Of a DNA stretch of 64,000 bases, positions 63,027 through 64,000 are shown one piece after another. The notes beneath the pieces are model-generated. The model searched no databases. It was not told the DNA's origin and was given only the letters and a program-made list of their open reading frames with translations. Location of the stretch: the NCBI GenBank assembly GCA_020746995.1, contig JAGPXD010000006.1, forward strand, positions 930,001-994,000, written 5' to 3'. A program made the position numbers and the translations under genes. The stretch's first letter is position 1; each line of letters opens with the position of its first letter. This stretch comes from Plectosphaerella cucumerina. Its lineage: Eukaryota > Ascomycota > Sordariomycetes > Glomerellales > Plectosphaerellaceae.

Positions 63027-63674
63027 ATGGCCACACCAAGTAAGTCATTGGCCCATGCACTTGTATTGCATCCACTAACTCCGGTTCACAGACTTCGAGG
63101 AAGTTGCGAGTACGCCCATCACCGTCTTGTCCCGAGATCTCGTCGAAACCTGACAGTGAAACCGCAGAGCAGTTCGTGGAGTTCTACTACAACCAGTTCG
63201 ACTCGGATCGCAAGGGTCTCAGCAACCTATACGTATGTCTTCTTAGCGATCAGGGGCTCCCAGCTCAGACGCCCGAAAACATGCGCCGCCGGAGTATCGC
63301 TAACCACTCCTCCAACAGCGTGACCAGTCGATGCTCACCTTCGAGAGTGCATCCGTTCTCGGTGTCAACCCTATCGTCGAGAAGCTCTCTGGACTGCCGT
63401 TCGAGAAGGTGAAGCACCAAGTTTCGACCCTTGACTCTCAGCCTACCGTTGAGGGTGGCATTCTCATCCTCATCACCGGGCAACTGCTGGTAAGCAAACC
63501 CTGCCTGCGGCAATGCGCCCCATCGGTCTGTTCCCTGGCGCACTGCTGACATTGGTGTCTTAGGTCGACGAGGAGCAGCGCCCGATGAACTTCTCCCAGA
63601 CATTCCAGCTCATGCGCGATCCTTCCGGCAACTACTTTGTCTTCAACGACATCTTCAAGCTCGTTTTTGGTTGA
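63027..63674 (+). CDS. NTF2: Nuclear transport factor 2
   Basis: Exons 63027-63039, 63092-63109, 63168-63232, 63319-63489 and 63564-63674 give exactly 125 aa, the usual NTF2 length. NTF2 carries Ran-GDP back into the nucleus by binding FG nucleoporins, as a homodimer. The joined product starts MATPNFEEVAKQFVEFYYNQ and continues with the conserved FDSDRKGLSNLY, DQSMLTFE, GVNPIVEKLSGLPF and GGILILITGQLLVDEEQRP. It ends with FSQTFQLMRD and YFVFNDIFKLVFG. All splice sites are GT-AG with consistent phases. Exon 1 is 13 nt and exon 2 is 18 nt; single-exon open frames here are therefore misleading. Confidence 0.94.
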
Positions 63675-64000
63675 TAGCGATCACGGAGACGTTGGCGGGT
63701 TAGACGTCATCGGTCATGAAGATCGAGCCGTTTTGACGGGTGTGGAGGCACGGCGACAGTGCCCAAGAGACCTGTGCGAACGATAGACAACCAGCCAGCG
63801 GCTAAATACCACAACATCCCCATCAGCCATCGAACTGAAATAGCTTCTGATTGATGTACCCGCAACAGCGGCAAATAACCCCTCAGTCTCATAGGGTACA
63901 ACCAGGAATACTGCCACGGCCGGATCGCGTGGTAAATAACGTGACTGGTACAAAGTGTGGGACAGAAACAGCGGTGCAATGTTTGGTCAAATTGGGGTCA
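63675..64000. other. 3' flank of NTF2
   Basis: The last 326 bp follow the NTF2 stop. They should hold its 3' UTR and start of the next spacer. Two overlapping reverse frames are too short and have no family features. Nothing else was seen. Confidence 0.6.

Noticed and set aside
1..64000. CRISPR array, bacterial operon or biosynthetic gene cluster
   Set aside because: No regularly spaced repeats with unique spacers, no prokaryotic gene structure, and no synthase, transporter or regulator grouping were seen; the genes are introns-bearing fungal housekeeping genes.

Overview
This is a window of a filamentous ascomycete genome, probably a Sordariomycete. Support for this: short GT-AG introns (53-74 nt) with CTAAC/CTGAC-like branch sites, recognisable fungal housekeeping genes, and a long repeat block with the signature of repeat-induced point mutation (RIP). 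The order and genus are not determinable from the sequence alone.

Positions 1-43438 are one AT-rich, gene-free block. The dinucleotides CpA and TpG are nearly gone, while CpG, CpT and CpC survive. ATG, TGG, CAA/CAG and TGY codons have been converted to ATA, TAG, TAA/TAG and TAY, so almost no open reading frame survives. The block is a stack of dead transposons. It holds two complete chromodomain Ty3/gypsy elements with paired LTRs and 5-bp target duplications: 1257-8255 on + with AAAAT, and 25326-32430 on - with GTCGG. The first is nested in an older relative. Further truncated gypsy copies lie at 32953-34080, 34081-38241 and 39423-42073, and a second, diverged gypsy lineage at about 16800-23310. 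A Gag relic resembling Ty1/copia is split by a Hop-like MULE (13254-16470). A separate LTR family has copies at 24645-25294 and 38242-38937. A pogo/Fot1-type transposon (39963-41856) with perfect 88-bp inverted repeats sits inside one gypsy LTR.

The composition changes abruptly at about 43440, at the stop codon of the first real gene. From there to the end are seven ordinary genes. They are an OMS1-like methyltransferase (-), an IMPACT/UPF0029-domain protein (+, one intron), the CCR4-NOT scaffold NOT1 (-, three introns and an apparent one-base frameshift in a G6 tract at 50236-50241), an Imp2/Cdc15-type F-BAR/SH3 cytokinesis protein (+, four introns), seipin (+, one intron), a DUF7918-like protein (+, two introns) and nuclear transport factor 2 (+, four introns, one exon of only 18 nt). 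These genes are unrelated in function and form no operon or biosynthetic cluster.

I found no previously undescribed system such as a defence locus, metabolic cluster or CRISPR array. The most informative signals are the insertion order of the nested elements, the extreme and context-strict CpA loss, the sharp boundary at OMS1, and the NOT1 frame break.
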